A model generated the notes under the pieces. It was given only the letters and a program-made list of their open reading frames with translations, was not told where the DNA came from and made no database searches. From contig JACOST010000001.1 in the NCBI GenBank assembly GCA_016178705.1, positions 1 through 64,000 on the forward strand: 64,000 bases of DNA, in the 5' to 3' direction. The stretch comes from Deltaproteobacteria bacterium (GTDB taxonomy: Bacteria; Desulfobacterota; Binatia; HRBIN30; JACQVA1). A program made the translations under genes and the position numbers. Below are positions 36,016 to 46,300 of this stretch, piece by piece (positions within the stretch are counted from its first letter, which is position 1; each line of letters opens with the position of its first letter).

Positions 36016-36573
36016 ATGGCCGACAAGGCGCCTGACGCCAAGACGCAACCGAAGGTGGTCGATCGTTGGTGGGTCGAGACCACGCCCAAGCAACGCCCCA
36101 AGGTCGTGCGCCCGGCGGGCCCTGCGGGTACTAGCTTTTTTACTGTCGCACACGACTTCGAACAGGGCCGCGCCCTCGATCACCTCACGGACAACAATCT
36201 CCGGTTGTTGCAGCAGGCGAACCCGCCCGATGGTGGCTGGCAATACGTACAGCTGGCCGAGACCACCTACCCGCAGCGCGAACTCGATCGACTCAAGCAA
36301 CTCATCGCCCTGCCCAACTACGCCCGCGGTCTGATCGTGGATTCCGGCCGGACGATCCGCGTGCTGGTGACCGGCACGCCGATCGGGGAGCGTCTGCTCG
36401 AATTGGCGCTCGGTGAAGCGCCATCGTTCGATTGCTGGGTGGACGGCGACTGGGTACGGGAAGAACTGTTCGACGACGTGAACGCCGCGCTCAAAGCCTT
36501 CCGCAAGTATCTGGTCGACTATCTCTCGCCCGCAGGAATCGCGCACAGTCGTGCGATCTCTGCGCGCGCATGA
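36016..36573 (+). CDS. Hypothetical protein
   Basis: 185 residues, cytosolic, no recognisable family. Charged N-terminus (MADKAPDAKTQPKVVDRWWVETTPKQRP), a mixed alpha/beta core (RGLIVDSGRTIRVLVTGTPIGERLLELALG) and an acidic helix (DGDWVREELFDDVNAALKAFRKYLVDYL). Starts 3 nt after the HExxH gene and so is likely co-expressed with it. Convergent with the DUF3553-like gene. Confidence 0.65.
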   Translation: MADKAPDAKTQPKVVDRWWVETTPKQRPKVVRPAGPAGTSFFTVAHDFEQGRALDHLTDNNLRLLQQANPPDGGWQYVQLAETTYPQRELDRLKQLIALPNYARGLIVDSGRTIRVLVTGTPIGERLLELALGEAPSFDCWVDGDWVREELFDDVNAALKAFRKYLVDYLSPAGIAHSRAISARA

Positions 36574-36576
36574 GTA

Positions 36577-36882
36577 TCAGCGCGAAGTGAGTCGGCGCGG
36601 TCCGCCGCGTCGCGCCGCGCGTGTGCTCGCCTCGAAGACCTCGGCATCCAGATCCCAAAGTTTTTTCACACCGAAATAGTAGCAGCAACTCTCGTTGTCC
36701 ATGTCGTTGCCGAACGTCCGCTGCCGGCCATCCCGAAATTTAATGCGCACCAAACAGGTCCCGCCCGGCACGGTCGATGTCATCTCCTCGACCACCACTC
36801 CCTCGCCCCACTGGGAATAGTTGACGTGATTGACCTTGTCGCCAAGACGGAGGAACAGCCGCTTGTCATTCACGAACGGCAC
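36577..36882 (-). CDS. DUF3553-like small protein
   Basis: 101 residues. LGDKVNHVNYSQWGEGVVVEEM and GGTCLVRIKFRDGRQRTFGND follow the DUF3553 pattern (H-x-x-W-G-x-G-x-V then V-x-F-x-x-G), a small beta-barrel also seen as an accessory domain in UvrD-like helicases. Two adjacent Cys and Tyr (CCYYFGVKKLW) follow, then a basic tail. Lies 39 nt downstream of the 2-hydroxyacid dehydrogenase gene. Confidence 0.65.
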   Translation of the reverse strand: MPFVNDKRLFLRLGDKVNHVNYSQWGEGVVVEEMTSTVPGGTCLVRIKFRDGRQRTFGNDMDNESCCYYFGVKKLWDLDAEVFEASTRAARRGGPRRLTSR

Positions 36883-36921
36883 CGTCGCCTCATATCACAA
36901 GCTTCTTGCGCTCGAAAGATC

Positions 36922-37920
36922 TCACTCGCTGTCGGCCACATAGCCTAACCGTTTGTCGACCACGTTGCGCATCCGTTCGCCGGCGATGAAGCGGCACAGG
37001 TTGTCGCGGAAGATCGCCAGCATCTTGCCAAAATAGTCCGGCGTGTAACCCGACACGTGCGGCGTCAGCACCACGTTCGGTAGGTCCCACAGCGAACTCT
37101 CGGGCGGCAACGGTTCGGTGGCGAATACGTCGAGACCCGCACCGGCAATCGCGCCGGCGCGCAGACTCGCGATCAACGCGGCTTCGTCGACCACCTCGCC
37201 GCGTGCGATGTTGATCAGAAACGCATCCGAGCGCATGGCCTGCAGTTCGGCGGTGCCGATGAGGTGGCGCGTTTCACTCGTGAGCGGTACCGCCAGGACG
37301 ACGAAATCCGCCCACCGCAACAGCTCGTGAAGCTGTTCGTGTCCGACCACTTGTTCGGCACCCGGCACACCACGGTCGGGGTTGCGGCGCAGCACGCGCA
37401 CGTGCATGCCGAGCGCCGTTGCTTTGTTCGTCAGTGACCGCCCGATCGCGCCGACACCGAGGATGGCCAGCTTTGATCCGGCCAATTCGCGGATGCCACC
37501 ATTGCCGGCGATGATCTCGAATCGTTCCCAGCGCTTCTCCTGTTGCATCCGAAACGCGATCGGAAAGTTGCGTGCTAGGACCAGCATCGTGGCCAGCACA
37601 TGCTCGGGAATCGACACCACGTGCAGGCCGGCGGAGTTGGTGAGCACTACGTCACTGCGGATCAGCTCGGGAAACAGATTCGCTTCGATTCCGGCTGACG
37701 CCGAATGAATCCATCGCAGTCGCTTCACCGCCCCGAAATGTTGCGGCGGGAAGTGCCAGCCGGCGAACGCATCGGCATCAACCAATTCGTCGGCCAAGCG
37801 TGCGTCATCCTCAAGCGACACCAACCGCATCGCCGGAAATTGGTTCCGCAAGTCCGCAAGCTCGGACTCCGGGATTGCCCAGCGCACCTCGTTCAATTGG
37901 AAATATGCCACAACCTTCAT
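36922..37920 (-). CDS. D-isomer 2-hydroxyacid dehydrogenase
   Basis: 332 residues from ATG 37920, with GAAGGTGACG upstream; the in-frame GTG at 37935 is less likely. Rossmann motif GVGAIGRSL, catalytic Arg in NIARGEVVDEAAL, Glu in FATEPLPPESSLWDLPN and His in LTPHVSGYTP, the standard triad. The VGAIG...VLRRNP pattern resembles GhrA/phosphoglycerate-dehydrogenase-like members. NAD(P)H-dependent reduction of a 2-keto acid such as glyoxylate or hydroxypyruvate is likely. Confidence 0.88.
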   Translation of the reverse strand: MKVVAYFQLNEVRWAIPESELADLRNQFPAMRLVSLEDDARLADELVDADAFAGWHFPPQHFGAVKRLRWIHSASAGIEANLFPELIRSDVVLTNSAGLHVVSIPEHVLATMLVLARNFPIAFRMQQEKRWERFEIIAGNGGIRELAGSKLAILGVGAIGRSLTNKATALGMHVRVLRRNPDRGVPGAEQVVGHEQLHELLRWADFVVLAVPLTSETRHLIGTAELQAMRSDAFLINIARGEVVDEAALIASLRAGAIAGAGLDVFATEPLPPESSLWDLPNVVLTPHVSGYTPDYFGKMLAIFRDNLCRFIAGERMRNVVDKRLGYVADSE

Positions 37921-38060
37921 TGCCGTCACCTTCACGATCTTCGGTAGCCTCGTAGCATACGCGCGCCTGCGCTCACCACTCCCGTGCGAATGACGGCAAT
38001 CGGCGCCGCTGGACCCCTAGGCGGTCGCCCGGCTATGCTCCACGCCATGGAGGCTGGGGC

Positions 38061-39386
38061 ATGAACTTCAACGCGTTGTGGGGCGAGCTGCTGGCGATCG
38101 TGGTCTTGGTGCTGGTGAGTGGCTTCTTCTCCGCCTCCGAGATCGCGTTCGTCGCGGTGCGGCGCAGTCGCATTCCGCAGTTAGTCGCCGAAGGTCGCCG
38201 CGGCGCCGCGGCGCTCGCCACGCTCAAAGAAAATCCACCACACTTTCTCGCCACCGCACAAATCGGCGTGACGGTAGCCGGGGCGATGGCCTCGGTGGTC
38301 GCGGGTGCCGGTACCGTCGCCTTCATCGAGCCGGTGCTGCGGGCGATCGCGCCGACTTGGTTGTTGCCGTGGGTCGATCCCATCGCCTTGAGCGGCACGG
38401 TGCTGTTCATGTCCTACTTCACGCTCGTGCTCGGCGAGCTCGCGCCTAAGTCCATCGCGCTCAACCGCGCCGAGCAGTTGGCGTGCTTCGCCGCACCCGT
38501 GATCCGCGGCTTTGCCTGGCTCTGCGCGCCGGCCGTCGCCGTGCTGACGCGATCGACTGGCGCCATCACTCGGCTGCTAGGCGCCGGCCACATCGATGAT
38601 CCCTTTGTCTCCGAAGACGAGGTCAAGCACATGGTGCACGAAGGCACGGAGGCGGGCATCTTCGATGAAGCCGAACGCAAGCTCATCCACAGCATCTTCG
38701 AGTTCACCGACACCTCGGTGCGCGAAGTGATGACGTCGCGCTCGGAGATCCATGCGGTCAACAGCGACATTCCGCCCGCGGCGCTCGCCAAGGATCTGAT
38801 CGAAACCGGCTTCTCGCGCGTGCCGGTGTATCACGGTGATCTCGATCACATCGTCGGCACGGTCCACATCAAGGATCTCTTCCGCGCCCTCGAGCGCGCG
38901 CCGTCGCCCAAGCTGGTCGAGGTGATGCATCCCGCCTATTTCGTCCCCGACTCGATGCAGATCAGCGATCTGTTGCGCGAGTTGCAAGCGCGCCGGCTCC
39001 ACCTCGCGATCGTCCTCAACGAATTCGGCACCGTCATCGGCTTGGTGACCATCGAAGATTTGTTGGAAGAGATCGTCGGCGAGATTCGCGACGAGTTTGA
39101 CGTCGACGAAGAACTCGACATCCAGGAATTGCCCGACGGTTCGTTATTGGTACGCGGCACCGTGACGCTGAGCGATCTGCACGACAAGTACGGCCTGCCG
39201 GTCGAGGAAACGCAGGACTACAGCACGCTCGCCGGCTTCGTGCTCGCGCGTCTTAAGCGCATCGCCAAAGGTGGTGAAGCGATCATGCACGACGGCCACA
39301 AGATGACTGTGGTCGCGCTCGATGGCCGACGCATCAGCAAGGTGCGCATCGAGCGCCCGCGCAAGGCCGAGTTGGCCGCCGTTTGA
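38061..39386 (+). CDS. CNNM/CorC (hemolysin-family) transporter-like protein
   Basis: 441 residues with GGAGGCTGGGGC before the ATG. N-terminal CNNM domain with about four membrane helices and FFSASEIAFVAVRRSR; two CBS domains (VMTSRSEIHAVNSD; LRELQARRLHLAIVLNEFGTVIGLVTIEDLLEEIVGEI); C-terminal CorC/HlyC domain (LVRGTVTLSDLHDKYGLP). Members are implicated in Mg2+ or Co2+ homeostasis. Confidence 0.92.
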   Translation: MNFNALWGELLAIVVLVLVSGFFSASEIAFVAVRRSRIPQLVAEGRRGAAALATLKENPPHFLATAQIGVTVAGAMASVVAGAGTVAFIEPVLRAIAPTWLLPWVDPIALSGTVLFMSYFTLVLGELAPKSIALNRAEQLACFAAPVIRGFAWLCAPAVAVLTRSTGAITRLLGAGHIDDPFVSEDEVKHMVHEGTEAGIFDEAERKLIHSIFEFTDTSVREVMTSRSEIHAVNSDIPPAALAKDLIETGFSRVPVYHGDLDHIVGTVHIKDLFRALERAPSPKLVEVMHPAYFVPDSMQISDLLRELQARRLHLAIVLNEFGTVIGLVTIEDLLEEIVGEIRDEFDVDEELDIQELPDGSLLVRGTVTLSDLHDKYGLPVEETQDYSTLAGFVLARLKRIAKGGEAIMHDGHKMTVVALDGRRISKVRIERPRKAELAAV

Positions 39387-39395
39387 GCGCCACAC

Positions 39396-42218
39396 TCAGA
39401 AGATCGTGCCGATGCTGAAGTGGACCTCGCCGATCGACTCATCCGATCGGCGATCGAGCTTGAACCCGTAATCGAGGCTGAGCGGGCCCACGGGCGTATC
39501 GTAGCGCACCCCGAGCCCCGCCGAGCGACGAAAGTTGTCGAGGGTCACGGCGCAGTGCTGCCCGCCCACGTCCGTTGATTCACAGCGATCGACATCGTGC
39601 AGATAGACCCCGCCACCATCGGTGAAGACCGCACCACCCACCCCCCAGAACAACGGGAAGCGCAGCTCGATGTTGGCGTTGACATCCCAGTCGCCGCCGA
39701 TCGGGTTGCCGCTGCTGCCGGTCGGTCCGATTGAGTTCTCACTGAAGCCGCGCACGGTGGTGCGCCCGCCTAGGAAGAACCGTTCGCGGATCGGCACCTG
39801 CGAGTTGTTCTCCAACGACTCCGACCAACCCGCGCGCAGCGCGTAGACGAACGTCACGCCCGCCCCGATCGGGATGTACTGACTGTGCTGACCGAGCACT
39901 TTGATCAACGGTAAATCCGAGCCGAGCCAACCGGCGGCGTAGCGCACGCGCAACGAATCGAAGACCCCACGATGCGGAATGAAGGGATCGTCGCGCCCGT
40001 CGTACACGAGGAACGGACCGGGGCTGATCGCGGTCGACCGGCCGTCATCCGCCGGGTTGAACTTCAACACGTCCTGCTCCACATCAAACACCTTGATGTC
40101 TTCGACTTGCAGTTCCACCCCCGCGCGCAAATCCGGCAGCACTTGCCGCTCGATTGCGGGGACAAAGGCGAACCGTTCGAAACTGAACTGATCCACCGAC
40201 CGCGTCGATCGCTGCGCGATCAAATTGACTCGCCCGGCCCACAACGAATCAGCGATGCGCGGATCGCGAAAGCCGAGGTCGCCCAGATACTCGTTTGGCG
40301 TCACCGCGCTCGGCTGAAAACTAACCTCGCCACGCAAGCTGATGCGCCGGCCGAGTCCCTGCAGATTGTTCTGACTGATTTCGCCAAACGCACGAAACCC
40401 ATCGCGCGTATTGTAGCCGCCGCCAAACTGAATGCTGCCAGGGGCCTTCTCTGCCACCCGCACGTCCACGTCGCGCGCCCCATCCTGCGCCGGGTCCGCG
40501 CTGGGGCGTACGCTGACGCTGCGGAACAACCCCAGCCGATACAGCCGCCGCTCGCTCTGCGCGAGGGCCTCGGGATCGAGCGGATCACCCGAATGAAACG
40601 ACAACTCGCGCAGCACGACGCGCGACTTGGTGTCGATGTTGTCTTGCACGATGATCGTACCGACTCGCTCATACGTGCCGGGGGTGACCACAAACCGCAC
40701 CGTCGCCGCTCGTTCGTCGCCATTCGCTTCGGTCGCGACATCACTCTTCACTTCCGCAGACGGATAGCCAGCCTGCTGCTGCGCGGCGAGTAACGCACGC
40801 CGATCGGCTTCGACCTCATCGACGTTGAGTGGCACGCCGGGACGAGTCCGCAGCTCCGGCAGCGTCCTGACGCCGATCAGACCCACCGGCTCGACCGTCG
40901 TCACCACCGTGCGCACGCCTTCTTCGATCACGACTGTCACCGTCGCCTGGCCGTGGGCGCGATCTATTTGGGTACGCACATCGGCGATTTCGGCCGCGTG
41001 ATAGCCGTGGCGACGATAGAGATACCAGAGCTGCTTCAGATCTTCGTCGAGTACGTCGTCGAGCAAGACCCCCGTGCGCCACGGAACCCAGCTTGGTGGC
41101 TGCGTGGCCATGGCCGCGCGCAGCGCGGTGGCCGACAACGCGTGGCCGCCGTCGAAGTCGACAGCCGCCACATGAATCACCGGACCTTCATCGACAGCGT
41201 AGCGAATCACCTTCGGCGAACCCAACTCGATCTGCACGTCGACGCGCGCAAAGTAGTAGCCGTCTTCCTGATACGCACGCCGGATGCGCCGCGCGAGTTC
41301 CCGCCAGGTTCCATCAGTCACAATGGGACGGCCCAACAGGTCGAGAAGCTTGAGCAGGCGCCGCTTGCTGAAGTGATGATTGCCTTGAACCTGAATCTCG
41401 AACAACGGACCAGGGTCAACGCGGAACTGGAGTGTTCCCGTCGAGCCCGGATCACGCCGCCACTCGGCGGCAACGTCCGCTTCGAAATAGTCTTCGGCAC
41501 GCAACCGCCGTATGATCGCCTTTTGCGCCGCGTGCTGGCGCGTGGCGAGATAGCGATCACCCGGTTTGATGCCGGCCGTTCGCCGCAGCATGTCCGTAGA
41601 CACCGGCGCATCCCCCGTAAACTCCACCGCCGCGACTCGCACCGGCTCGCCCTCGTCGATCACGAACGTGACCTCCACCTCGCCCGGCCGACACTCGCTG
41701 ACGTCGGTGCGTACCTGCGCCGTGTCGAAGCCTTCGTTCTTGTACCGTTCGCGGATGCGCGCCACGGCGAAGTCGCGCGCCTCGTTGGAGAACGGCGAGC
41801 TCGTGCCCACGCGCACGATGCGGTTCAGCACGGTATCGCTCAGCGCATCGTTGCCACGAAAACGTACCCGGTTCACGATCGCCTCGCGTGTGAGCTGCAC
41901 CACCAGGGCGACGGCATCGGCGCGCGGCTCGGCCGCGACTTCAACCGCAGTGAAGATCTCCCGTTCCAGCAGCCGTGCACGCACTCGCTCCGTGTCGCCC
42001 GCGCGTAACACGTCGCCCCGCTGCACCGGCAGGATGCGACGTAAGTCACCGCTGTCGATCGGAGCAGCGCAGTGAATCTCGATTGCTTCGATTCGCCGCC
42101 CCACCAGATCGTCCACCTGCGCATAAGCCCGTGCCGCCTCGCCAAGGGCGCCCACCGCTAGCGCCATTGCTACCCACGCGAGCAGCGGCCGGCGACCGTT
42201 CCCGTGCCTACCGCGCAT
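39396..42218 (-). CDS. tamA: TamA/BamA-family outer-membrane protein with about seven POTRA repeats
   Basis: 940 residues from ATG 42218, overlapping the tamB stop by 11 nt. Signal peptide (WVAMALAVGALGEAARAYA), then successive POTRA-like repeats, each with a hydrophobic strand plus G-N/G-x motif: IEAIEIHC, VNRVRFRGNDALS, VAAVEFTGDAPVS, FEIQVQGNHHFS, VAAVDFDGGHALS, TTVEPVGLIG, GTIIVQDNIDT. Then a 16-strand Omp85 barrel with the lid-loop motif TTVRGFSENSIGP and C-terminal strand VHFSIGTIF. TamA has three POTRAs and BamA five, so this is expanded. Together with TamB it should insert proteins or carry lipids across the envelope. Confidence 0.88.
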   Translation of the reverse strand: MRGRHGNGRRPLLAWVAMALAVGALGEAARAYAQVDDLVGRRIEAIEIHCAAPIDSGDLRRILPVQRGDVLRAGDTERVRARLLEREIFTAVEVAAEPRADAVALVVQLTREAIVNRVRFRGNDALSDTVLNRIVRVGTSSPFSNEARDFAVARIRERYKNEGFDTAQVRTDVSECRPGEVEVTFVIDEGEPVRVAAVEFTGDAPVSTDMLRRTAGIKPGDRYLATRQHAAQKAIIRRLRAEDYFEADVAAEWRRDPGSTGTLQFRVDPGPLFEIQVQGNHHFSKRRLLKLLDLLGRPIVTDGTWRELARRIRRAYQEDGYYFARVDVQIELGSPKVIRYAVDEGPVIHVAAVDFDGGHALSATALRAAMATQPPSWVPWRTGVLLDDVLDEDLKQLWYLYRRHGYHAAEIADVRTQIDRAHGQATVTVVIEEGVRTVVTTVEPVGLIGVRTLPELRTRPGVPLNVDEVEADRRALLAAQQQAGYPSAEVKSDVATEANGDERAATVRFVVTPGTYERVGTIIVQDNIDTKSRVVLRELSFHSGDPLDPEALAQSERRLYRLGLFRSVSVRPSADPAQDGARDVDVRVAEKAPGSIQFGGGYNTRDGFRAFGEISQNNLQGLGRRISLRGEVSFQPSAVTPNEYLGDLGFRDPRIADSLWAGRVNLIAQRSTRSVDQFSFERFAFVPAIERQVLPDLRAGVELQVEDIKVFDVEQDVLKFNPADDGRSTAISPGPFLVYDGRDDPFIPHRGVFDSLRVRYAAGWLGSDLPLIKVLGQHSQYIPIGAGVTFVYALRAGWSESLENNSQVPIRERFFLGGRTTVRGFSENSIGPTGSSGNPIGGDWDVNANIELRFPLFWGVGGAVFTDGGGVYLHDVDRCESTDVGGQHCAVTLDNFRRSAGLGVRYDTPVGPLSLDYGFKLDRRSDESIGEVHFSIGTIF

Positions 42219-45200
42219 CAAGCTGCACACAGTCGTCGCTGGGAAACAGCGATAGCGGGAATCGGCGAAACTCGTAGCGGAACTTTATGTCACCGCCGAA
42301 CGCGCCCGCCTGGTCCTGCGTTTCACTTTCCCAGCTCCCCAGCAGTGAGATGCGGCGGGTCAGTTTGTACTCCAACTGCGCGACATGCGCGGTCCCCGTG
42401 CCCACGGTCGTCGAAGCCAGCACGCGCAATCGGTCGGTCAGATCTTTCCCCACCGTCAGGCGCGGCTCGATCGTGCCGGTGGTGCGCGCCTGCGTCGCCT
42501 CCACCTCAAAGCGGTCCACCCCGACGAAGCGGCGCACTTCGGCCTCAACCATTCCGGTTGGAATGAAGGCGAGCGCACTGCCCGCCCCGACTCCAGTCGC
42601 TTCGCGTTGCAACTGCGCCGAGGTCTTGCCGAAGGCCACCAGACTCAGGACGTCGTTCTGTGACAAGCTGGGATCATCGGCGGTGAACTCGACGCGCGGA
42701 TTGTCCGCCTTGCCGCTCACGGTCGCGCGCACCGTGTATTCCGAGTCGCTGGTCGCGATGTCACTCTCGGCGCTGAGATTCAACAACGGGTTGAGATCAA
42801 ATCGGTCGCGAAATTCGATCGATCCGCCATTGACGGTGAACGTGCGCCCGCGGAACTTCACCTCGCCGCCAAATACGCCGATGGTGCCGAGCAGTACCGG
42901 TTTGGTGGCATGACCGGCGACCTGCAAATCGAGCCACAACTCGACCGCGGCGACGTTGTTGTCGACAAACACGCCGTCGTGGGCGAATACCCGCAAATCG
43001 AGTCCGATGCCGTTTTCCGTGGCCTCGCGCTGGGGCGCGGCGGCGAACAGCCGCTGCAGAACAGGCAACAGATCGGCCAACCCGACGTCGCGATCGTACA
43101 GAGCGTTGAGCACTTCGACCTTGCCGCTCACCGCCAGGCTCTCCCACGGCCCCGCCACTTTGCCCTCACCCGAGACGCGCGCTTCGAGCCCGTCGCTGAC
43201 CGGCAGCGCCACCTCACGAATGGTCCAACTAAGATCCGGGCCGGTGCTCACGCTTGCCACCCCACCGACTTCGAACGTTCCGCCCCCAAGTTTGCCGGCA
43301 AGTGAGTCGATCGCGATCCGATCGCCGGCCAAGCTGAACTCACCGCTGGTATCGGTACAGGCAACCGGCAGACCCGCATCGATGGCTGCGTCACTGACGC
43401 TGGCGGCGCCGCTGAGTGTGACCGCGCCCGCTTCACTGCGACGAATCTTTGCGTGCAGGGCGAAGCTGCCGCGCGCCGACTGCACCGGATCGATCAGCAG
43501 TTCGACCAATTCCAAATCGCCGCTACCGGTGAGGTCGACATCGAGTAACCCTGACGTGGCGAAGGTTCCGCTCGCATCGAGATGACTACCACCGCCGGCG
43601 ATCGCGCAGCGAAGCAAGCGAAAGCGGCCGTGCTCGCCTTGCAACACAATCGGCTCGCTGGCCTGCACCGCGTACGACTGGCGCGACACGTTCAGATTGG
43701 AGACCCGCACTTCACCACCGACGTCGTTCAGCGCAGTCAGCCGCCCGTGCACGTCAAACGTGCCGGCGACCTCGATGTGCATCAGCGACTTGAGCAACAG
43801 CAGCGCCGCCAAGTCCGTCGGCCGCAGCTCACCACGCAAGGTAAACGGCCAGTCCGCCCCGACGCGCCAACTCGCATCAGCTTGCAGCGCCTCGCCCAAC
43901 AGCGTCACGTGCGACGTCCACTCGCCGAGATTGCCCGCGGCCGTGATCACGCCATCGCCGATCGCATGATCATCCGCTCGCAAGTCGTGGCCCTCGATTC
44001 GCACCGATCCGCTTGGCCGCTGCAGTTCGCCGTCAATGGTCGCGTGCAGCGAGACCGCCCCGTCCAGGCCACGCCAACCGGCGCCACGCAGATGACTGAG
44101 TCGCAAGTCCGTCGACGCCAGCGTCGCACGCAGCTGTCGAGTTCCTAGCCCTGCCGCGCTCAGCGTCACCGACTCAGTCTTGGTGTGGCTCAGCTGTAAT
44201 TCGCCATTCCAACCCTCCGGCGACGCATGCGCGCGGATGGCCAACGCGTGGACCGGCTCCGGCAGTATCCACAACCGGTGCAGTTCCAGCTCCGCGTCGA
44301 GCTGCGGTGCCGACCACGAGCCCCGGCAGCTCGCGCGACCGTCGAGGACGCCGCCTTGCAACGGCATCTGCCAACCGAGGAAATCCGCCGCCGCGGTCAG
44401 CGGCGTCACATCCAAGTTGCGAGCGCTCAGTCGCCAGTCATTCGCTGCATCCAGCGTGAGCCCGAACGCGCCATTGATCTCGCCCGATCCGGTCGCGGTG
44501 CTGATCTGAACGCCGCGCGCAGCTAGCTCGTTGCCGCTCCATTCCAGTTGGCCACGGATCTTCGGGATCGTCGCCCCGAAGATCGTCAGTCGATCGCCAT
44601 CCACAGCGCCCGCGAATGTCGGGCGACTCAGTGGACCACTCACCGACGCGTTCACCGCCACACTGCCGCTCAATCCATCGCGCAGTGGTCGTGGCGTCAG
44701 CGGCGCCAGCTTCGCAACATCGCCGAGTGTGATCTCAGCGGTACCGCCCACCGTCTCGCCGTGCGCCAGCGTCAGAGCGATGTGCGCCTGATTCTCCGCC
44801 GTTTGCTTGACTGTGCCGTTGAGGCGCAGCTCGTCCTTGGCGATGGCGAGATCCGCAGTCCAGCGCGCGGGGGACGGCTCGCTCTGCTCGATACGCGGCG
44901 CGAGCGTTCCTTCGCCCGCCACCGTCAGAGCCAACGGGTCAAGTGTACCGGTGACTTGTGCGCTACCGCGCGAGAGCACCGACCAATCGCGAGGCGGCTG
45001 ATCGAGGTAGCCGATCTGCGTGGCATCGAGATCCCGCCACGCAACCTGCCCCGTCGCTGGCACCGTGCCGCCGACAGTGAGCGCGAAGCTCGCCCGCGCA
45101 CTGCCGCCCCACGCGGTGATCTCCGCATCCGCCAAGGTGAGTTCCCGACCCTTGCGCGTGAACGTGCCGTGCAGATCGCCGACCGCCAGCCCATGCACCG

Positions 45201-46128
45201 TCGTCTGATCGAGCCGCACGTCGGCCTCGACCAGCGGGTCGAACAGCTCGCCACGCAGCGACGCATCGGCGCGAGCTGTGCCGGCAATCTCCCCCAGCGG
45301 TTCGAACACCAGGCCGAGGATGTCGAACGGCAGCTCCGCCGTAATGTGATGACGTGTATCCGGCGGCGGAGATTCGTTCACCGCGCGGACGTGGAGGCGA
45401 TCGCCGTCAACCGTCCACTCATGGAGGAAGAACTGGTCGTCTTTCACGCCCGCATCGAGATGCACGCGCGCGACGTCGAGGTGGTGGGCGGCACGCTCGA
45501 CCTCGGCCGCATCGCAATCGACGACGAACAATACGTACGGCCGCGCCGCGTCCATCGACACGCGGCCGGTCACCAACGCCGTCTTGGCGGCAGCCGTCGC
45601 TCCTTTTCCGCCAACTGGGAATTGCACCGTGACATCGTCGATGCGATCGGCCACCACTAGGAACGGAAGCACGCGCGGGGCCGCGAGCGGCCCTGGTGCG
45701 TGCGGCTTCTTCTTTGACTTGGGCAGTCGGCCCGCATCGAAGAACACCCCCTCCGCCGTCAACGACGCTACCGGTTGGCGGGCCCGCAGGCTTTCTCCGA
45801 TGCGCAGAGTGGCGTCGACTTCCCGCGCCGTAAGCGTGGGCCGTTCCGTACCGATACGAGCGTCGCGAATGTGAATTCGCGGCGGCAACAGCGACAGCTC
45901 GATCGCACCGATGCGGGCGGGGACTTCGAACACGTCCGCCAGCACCGCCTCGACGCGCCGCGTTCCCCATTCGATCAGCGAGTCCCGCGCGGCCCACAGC
46001 GCCAGCACGCCGAGCGCGAACGCGACGAGACCCATCCCAAGCAACCAGCGCACGACCCGCACAGTGTGGAGGAGGTACCGACAATCGCGCGGCGCCGCAA
46101 ATGGCCGCCCGTGGTCGACATCCGGCAC
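42208..46128 (-). CDS. tamB: TamB-like translocation/assembly module protein
   Basis: 1306 residues from GTG 46128; an internal GTG before VRWLLGMGLVAFALGVLALWA is possible. One N-terminal signal anchor, a long stretch of repeating beta strands typical of AsmA/TamB bridges (VTGRVSMDAARPYVLF, GSVAVNASVSGPLSRPTF, ...) and the C-terminal DUF490/TamB domain (GGEVKFRGRTFTVNGG, DNPRVEFTADDPSLSQND, GKDLTDRLRVLASTTVG). These proteins span the periplasm as hydrophobic grooves for lipid transport or outer-membrane protein assembly. Operon with the TamA/BamA-like gene. Confidence 0.92.
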   Translation of the reverse strand: MPDVDHGRPFAAPRDCRYLLHTVRVVRWLLGMGLVAFALGVLALWAARDSLIEWGTRRVEAVLADVFEVPARIGAIELSLLPPRIHIRDARIGTERPTLTAREVDATLRIGESLRARQPVASLTAEGVFFDAGRLPKSKKKPHAPGPLAAPRVLPFLVVADRIDDVTVQFPVGGKGATAAAKTALVTGRVSMDAARPYVLFVVDCDAAEVERAAHHLDVARVHLDAGVKDDQFFLHEWTVDGDRLHVRAVNESPPPDTRHHITAELPFDILGLVFEPLGEIAGTARADASLRGELFDPLVEADVRLDQTTVHGLAVGDLHGTFTRKGRELTLADAEITAWGGSARASFALTVGGTVPATGQVAWRDLDATQIGYLDQPPRDWSVLSRGSAQVTGTLDPLALTVAGEGTLAPRIEQSEPSPARWTADLAIAKDELRLNGTVKQTAENQAHIALTLAHGETVGGTAEITLGDVAKLAPLTPRPLRDGLSGSVAVNASVSGPLSRPTFAGAVDGDRLTIFGATIPKIRGQLEWSGNELAARGVQISTATGSGEINGAFGLTLDAANDWRLSARNLDVTPLTAAADFLGWQMPLQGGVLDGRASCRGSWSAPQLDAELELHRLWILPEPVHALAIRAHASPEGWNGELQLSHTKTESVTLSAAGLGTRQLRATLASTDLRLSHLRGAGWRGLDGAVSLHATIDGELQRPSGSVRIEGHDLRADDHAIGDGVITAAGNLGEWTSHVTLLGEALQADASWRVGADWPFTLRGELRPTDLAALLLLKSLMHIEVAGTFDVHGRLTALNDVGGEVRVSNLNVSRQSYAVQASEPIVLQGEHGRFRLLRCAIAGGGSHLDASGTFATSGLLDVDLTGSGDLELVELLIDPVQSARGSFALHAKIRRSEAGAVTLSGAASVSDAAIDAGLPVACTDTSGEFSLAGDRIAIDSLAGKLGGGTFEVGGVASVSTGPDLSWTIREVALPVSDGLEARVSGEGKVAGPWESLAVSGKVEVLNALYDRDVGLADLLPVLQRLFAAAPQREATENGIGLDLRVFAHDGVFVDNNVAAVELWLDLQVAGHATKPVLLGTIGVFGGEVKFRGRTFTVNGGSIEFRDRFDLNPLLNLSAESDIATSDSEYTVRATVSGKADNPRVEFTADDPSLSQNDVLSLVAFGKTSAQLQREATGVGAGSALAFIPTGMVEAEVRRFVGVDRFEVEATQARTTGTIEPRLTVGKDLTDRLRVLASTTVGTGTAHVAQLEYKLTRRISLLGSWESETQDQAGAFGGDIKFRYEFRRFPLSLFPSDDCVQLDAR

Positions 46129-46300
46129 ATTCCTTCAGCTGACGTGCGAATCACCTCGCTGCGCTCACCCCATCCCGAGACCGTATCGCTCATTGCTCTC
46201 GATACGCCGGCTATCGTAGTAGTGGCACGCGCGGCGAATTCGACTGCGGCATGGTCTGCGGTGTACGACATCGAGTGATCGAAGCGTTGGCTCAAGGCCC

